Shown in pieces: positions 61,765-64,000 of a stretch of DNA of 64,000 nucleotides (its first letter is position 1; each line of letters begins with the position of its first letter). Position numbers and translations under genes: made by a program. The DNA is from Rhodanobacter sp. T12-5 (lineage in GTDB: Bacteria; Pseudomonadota; Gammaproteobacteria; Xanthomonadales; Rhodanobacteraceae): assembly GCF_008329435.1 (NCBI RefSeq), contig NZ_NPKN01000003.1, positions 62,001 through 126,000 of the forward strand, given 5' to 3'. A model generated the notes under the pieces. The model was not told the DNA's origin and did not search any database. It saw only the letters and a program-made list of their open reading frames with translations.

Positions 61765-62415
61765 ATGCCTTTTGACTTGCCGCCCGTTACGCGAAACCTG
61801 TTGATCGCCAACGTTGTCGTTTTCCTGCTGCAGCAAATATTCGGGGATGCCTTGCTGCAATATTTCGCGTTGTGGCCGTGGGGGCCGGACCAGGTATTCC
61901 AGGTCGGCCAGGGCCTCGTCTCGATCGGCTTTCGCCCCTGGCAGCTGATCACCTACGCCTTCATGCATGGCAGCGTGACCCACATCCTGTTCAACATGGT
62001 CGCGTTGTACATGTTTGGCGGCGCGATCGAGCGCACCTTCGGCGCGCGCAATTTCACTGTCTATTACTTCGTGTGCGCGATCGTTGCCGCGGTGGCCCAG
62101 TTGATCGTCGTGCACTGGTTCACCCACGGCTTCTATCCCACACTGGGTGCTTCGGGTGCAATCTTCGGCTTGCTGCTAGCGTTCGGCATGCTGTATCCGC
62201 ACGAGAAAGTGATGCTGATCTTCCTGCCGGTGCCGATGCCGGCGTGGTTGTTCGTGATCGGCTACGCGGTGGTGGAACTGGTGATGGGCGTCACCGGCAC
62301 CCAGGCCGGCGTCGCGCATTTCGCCCACCTGGGCGGCATGCTGGGCGGCTATGTACTGATCGAATACTGGCGCGGGCGGCTGCCGCTCAAGCCGAAGCGG
62401 TATCTCCGGCGCTGA
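61765..62415 (+). CDS. Rhomboid-family intramembrane serine protease
   Basis: 216 residues with six membrane segments. The catalytic dyad is Ser130 in GASGAIFG and His188 in AHLGGMLGGY; the MHGSVTHILFNM segment (67-78) carries the conserved helix-2 His and Asn. Extracytoplasmic substrates unknown. It ends 4 bp from the convergent rapA stop codon. The window 61641-61764 before it shows no clear promoter. Confidence 0.93.
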   Translation: MPFDLPPVTRNLLIANVVVFLLQQIFGDALLQYFALWPWGPDQVFQVGQGLVSIGFRPWQLITYAFMHGSVTHILFNMVALYMFGGAIERTFGARNFTVYYFVCAIVAAVAQLIVVHWFTHGFYPTLGASGAIFGLLLAFGMLYPHEKVMLIFLPVPMPAWLFVIGYAVVELVMGVTGTQAGVAHFAHLGGMLGGYVLIEYWRGRLPLKPKRYLRR

Positions 62416-62419
62416 GCCG

Positions 62420-64000
62420 TCAGCGCAGCGCGAGGAAGTCCCCGCTGACCACGAAACGCACCGCATCCAGGCGCAGGCGCGATTGCGGCAACGCCGCCAG
62501 CAACTGCGCGCGCTCCTCGACCACGGCGGTGATCTCGGCTTCGCTGACCGACGGATTCACCGCCCGCAATGCGAGCAGGCGCGACAACTCCGCGTCCAGC
62601 GTCTCGGTGACCAGGTTCACGGCGTCGTCGATGCGGGCCTTGCCGCGTTCGCCGGCCAGTGTCTCGGCACGCGCGAGCATGGGCGGTACCAGCTTGCCGA
62701 GAAACTTGCGGTAGCGCGCCACTTCGATCGTGCGCGTGGCGGCCCGCCGCAGCGAGGTTTCGCTCGGCTGGAAATCGACGCGTTCGGCCAGCCGGGTATC
62801 CATGGTGATCACGATCGGCAAGGTCGGCAGGAAGCGCTCGGCGTCAAGCCGACGATCGGCTACACATTCGAGCAGGTAGACCGCCTGCAGCAGCGCGCTG
62901 CGCGCCGGCAACTCGTCGTCGACCATGAACGCGGCATTGCCCTGTTCGCTGGACAGCGCCAGATCCAGCGCGCCGGCGACCAGTGGGTGGTCGAGCCGCA
63001 ACAGCGGCAGCTCTTCGCGCGCCAGCGCCACGTCGCGCGCGAACGTCACCGACTGCGGGCCTTCGGCGAAGCCGGGCAGGGCATCGGTGGACAGATATTG
63101 CGGGTCGAGCAGAAGCACCTGGCCACCGAGTTCCTCGGGGTGGATGCCGAAACCCTCCAGTAGCCGCTGCACGAAGGCGTCGCGGCCCGGATCGAAATCT
63201 TCGCGGGCGAACGCCTGCTGCAGTTCGTCGGCGTGCAGGTCGCGGCTGGCGGCCAGTTCGAGCAGATGATCGCGGCCGCCACGGATCAGTTCCGCCATCT
63301 GCTCGTGGCTGGAGCGGGTCTCGGCCAACAGTACGTCCAGTTCCTGGTCGCGGTTGTCGTCGCCGCGGGCGTGTTCATCCGCCAGTCGCGCCAGCGGTTC
63401 ACCGTAACGGCGCAGCAGTTCGCGGCCGTCGGCCGGGCTCATGCGGAAGGCATCCACGCCTTCGTCGTACCAGCGTGCCAGCACGTGCTGGGCGCTGTCG
63501 GCGACGGCGAGGATGTGGATGTTGATGTCATGCTTCTGCCCGATCCGGTCGAGCCGGCCGATGCGTTGTTCGAGCAGGTCGGGATCAAGCGGCAGATCCC
63601 ACAGGATCAGCCGGTGCGCAAACTGGAAGTTGCGGCCTTCCGAGCCGATCTCCGAGCACAGCAGCAGGCGCGCGCCGTCGGGCTGGGCGAAGTAGGCGGC
63701 ATTGCGGTCGCGCTGGATGATGCCGAGGCCTTCGTGGAAGCGTGCCACCCCGACGCCGCTGCGGGTGCGCAGTACTTCTTCGAGCGCCAGCACCTTGGCC
63801 TGGCTGCGGCAGATCAGCAGGAACTTGTCCTGCGGGTGAGCGTCGAGCAGGGCGATCAGGGTGTCGATGCGCGGGTCGGCGCTGTAGTCGATTTCGATCA
63901 ACGCCGGTGGCTGCTGAATGTCGGCGTGGAATTCGGCCAGCAACGCCTGGCGCGTGCTTTCCTCGACCGTGTCGGCATCCAGCAGGTGCCATTCGGGCAA
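62420..64000 (-). CDS. rapA: RNA polymerase-associated protein RapA (HepA), C-terminal part
   Basis: 526 residues visible; the gene runs off the right edge, so the N-terminal SNF2 ATPase half is missing from view. What is seen includes the helicase C-terminal motifs (FLLICRSQAKVLALEEVL, LLLCSEIGSEGRNFQFAHRLILWDLPLDPDLLEQRIGRLDRIGQ) and the RapA-specific C-terminal domain (VEYDRR-like ECVADRRLDAERFLPTLPIVI region). RapA recycles RNA polymerase from post-termination complexes. Full-length proteins are about 950-970 residues. Confidence 0.94.
   Translation of the reverse strand: MPEWHLLDADTVEESTRQALLAEFHADIQQPPALIEIDYSADPRIDTLIALLDAHPQDKFLLICRSQAKVLALEEVLRTRSGVGVARFHEGLGIIQRDRNAAYFAQPDGARLLLCSEIGSEGRNFQFAHRLILWDLPLDPDLLEQRIGRLDRIGQKHDINIHILAVADSAQHVLARWYDEGVDAFRMSPADGRELLRRYGEPLARLADEHARGDDNRDQELDVLLAETRSSHEQMAELIRGGRDHLLELAASRDLHADELQQAFAREDFDPGRDAFVQRLLEGFGIHPEELGGQVLLLDPQYLSTDALPGFAEGPQSVTFARDVALAREELPLLRLDHPLVAGALDLALSSEQGNAAFMVDDELPARSALLQAVYLLECVADRRLDAERFLPTLPIVITMDTRLAERVDFQPSETSLRRAATRTIEVARYRKFLGKLVPPMLARAETLAGERGKARIDDAVNLVTETLDAELSRLLALRAVNPSVSEAEITAVVEERAQLLAALPQSRLRLDAVRFVVSGDFLALR

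Overview
The window looks like chromosome from a high-GC gammaproteobacterium of the Xanthomonadales (Lysobacterales). Rhodanobacteraceae (Rhodanobacter, Dyella or Frateuria relatives) is the best guess. The evidence is the thrS-infC-rpmI-rplT-pheST-ihfA-merR-tRNA-Pro block, the queA-tgt-yajC-secDF block, an Rrf2-sufBCDS operon, and GTAGGAGCC/GTGGGAG-type REP palindromes between genes. The genus is inference. I see no phage, insertion sequence, CRISPR array or rRNA.

Layout. 1-4146: glnD (cut by the left edge), a HemJ/CopD-like membrane protein and a sugar-nucleotide epimerase. 4200-12030: the translation block thrS, infC (with an AUC start), rpmI, rplT, pheS, pheT, ihfA, a MerR regulator and tRNA-Pro(GGG); terminator-like hairpins precede thrS and pheS, and structured RNA precedes rpmI. 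12180-19000: serA facing a D-2-hydroxyglutarate dehydrogenase-like gene, proline iminopeptidase, upp, a PsiF-like protein and a class III aminotransferase. 19200-22860: an ABC-2 exporter with its own DesK/DesR-like two-component system. 22920-28690: queA, tgt, yajC, secD, secF. 28820-30540: the MurNAc-recycling pair amgK-murU. 30640-38410: a metal-resistance cluster with a His-rich DMT exporter, a methyltransferase, a small Cys/His protein and an RND CzcCBA-type pump. 38460-40190: glnK-amtB with a sigma-54 promoter and NtrC site. 40430-45820: the Fe-S assembly operon sufR-sufB-sufC-sufD-sufS. 45966-51070: a compact spore-coat-U (Csu-type) chaperone-usher pilus operon. 51590-64000: acyltransferase, ketopantoate reductase, M13 peptidase, acetyltransferases, Rieske ferredoxin, SET-domain protein, ComEA-like protein, M20 peptidase, YggS, NlpC/P60 hydrolase, rhomboid protease and rapA (cut by the right edge).

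The most unusual object is the pilus usher at 46436-49762. A CsuD-like outer-membrane usher carries two N-terminal AMIN domains closely resembling the peptidoglycan/septum-targeting domain of AmiC, a Pro/Ala linker, and then the usher proper. I know of no described AMIN-usher fusion; a literature and domain-architecture search is needed to confirm that. It suggests a chaperone-usher pilus whose assembly pore is tied to, or positioned by, the cell wall.

Other points of interest: the divergent glnK/sufR intergenic region, which packs a sigma-54 promoter, an NtrC enhancer-like site and a sigma-70 promoter; a CzcA pump lacking one of the transmembrane acidic residues of classical CzcA; a family of REP hairpins, one of them inside the suf operon; and two genes (tgt and a GNAT gene) whose -10 elements sit exactly where a leaderless mRNA would be expected.
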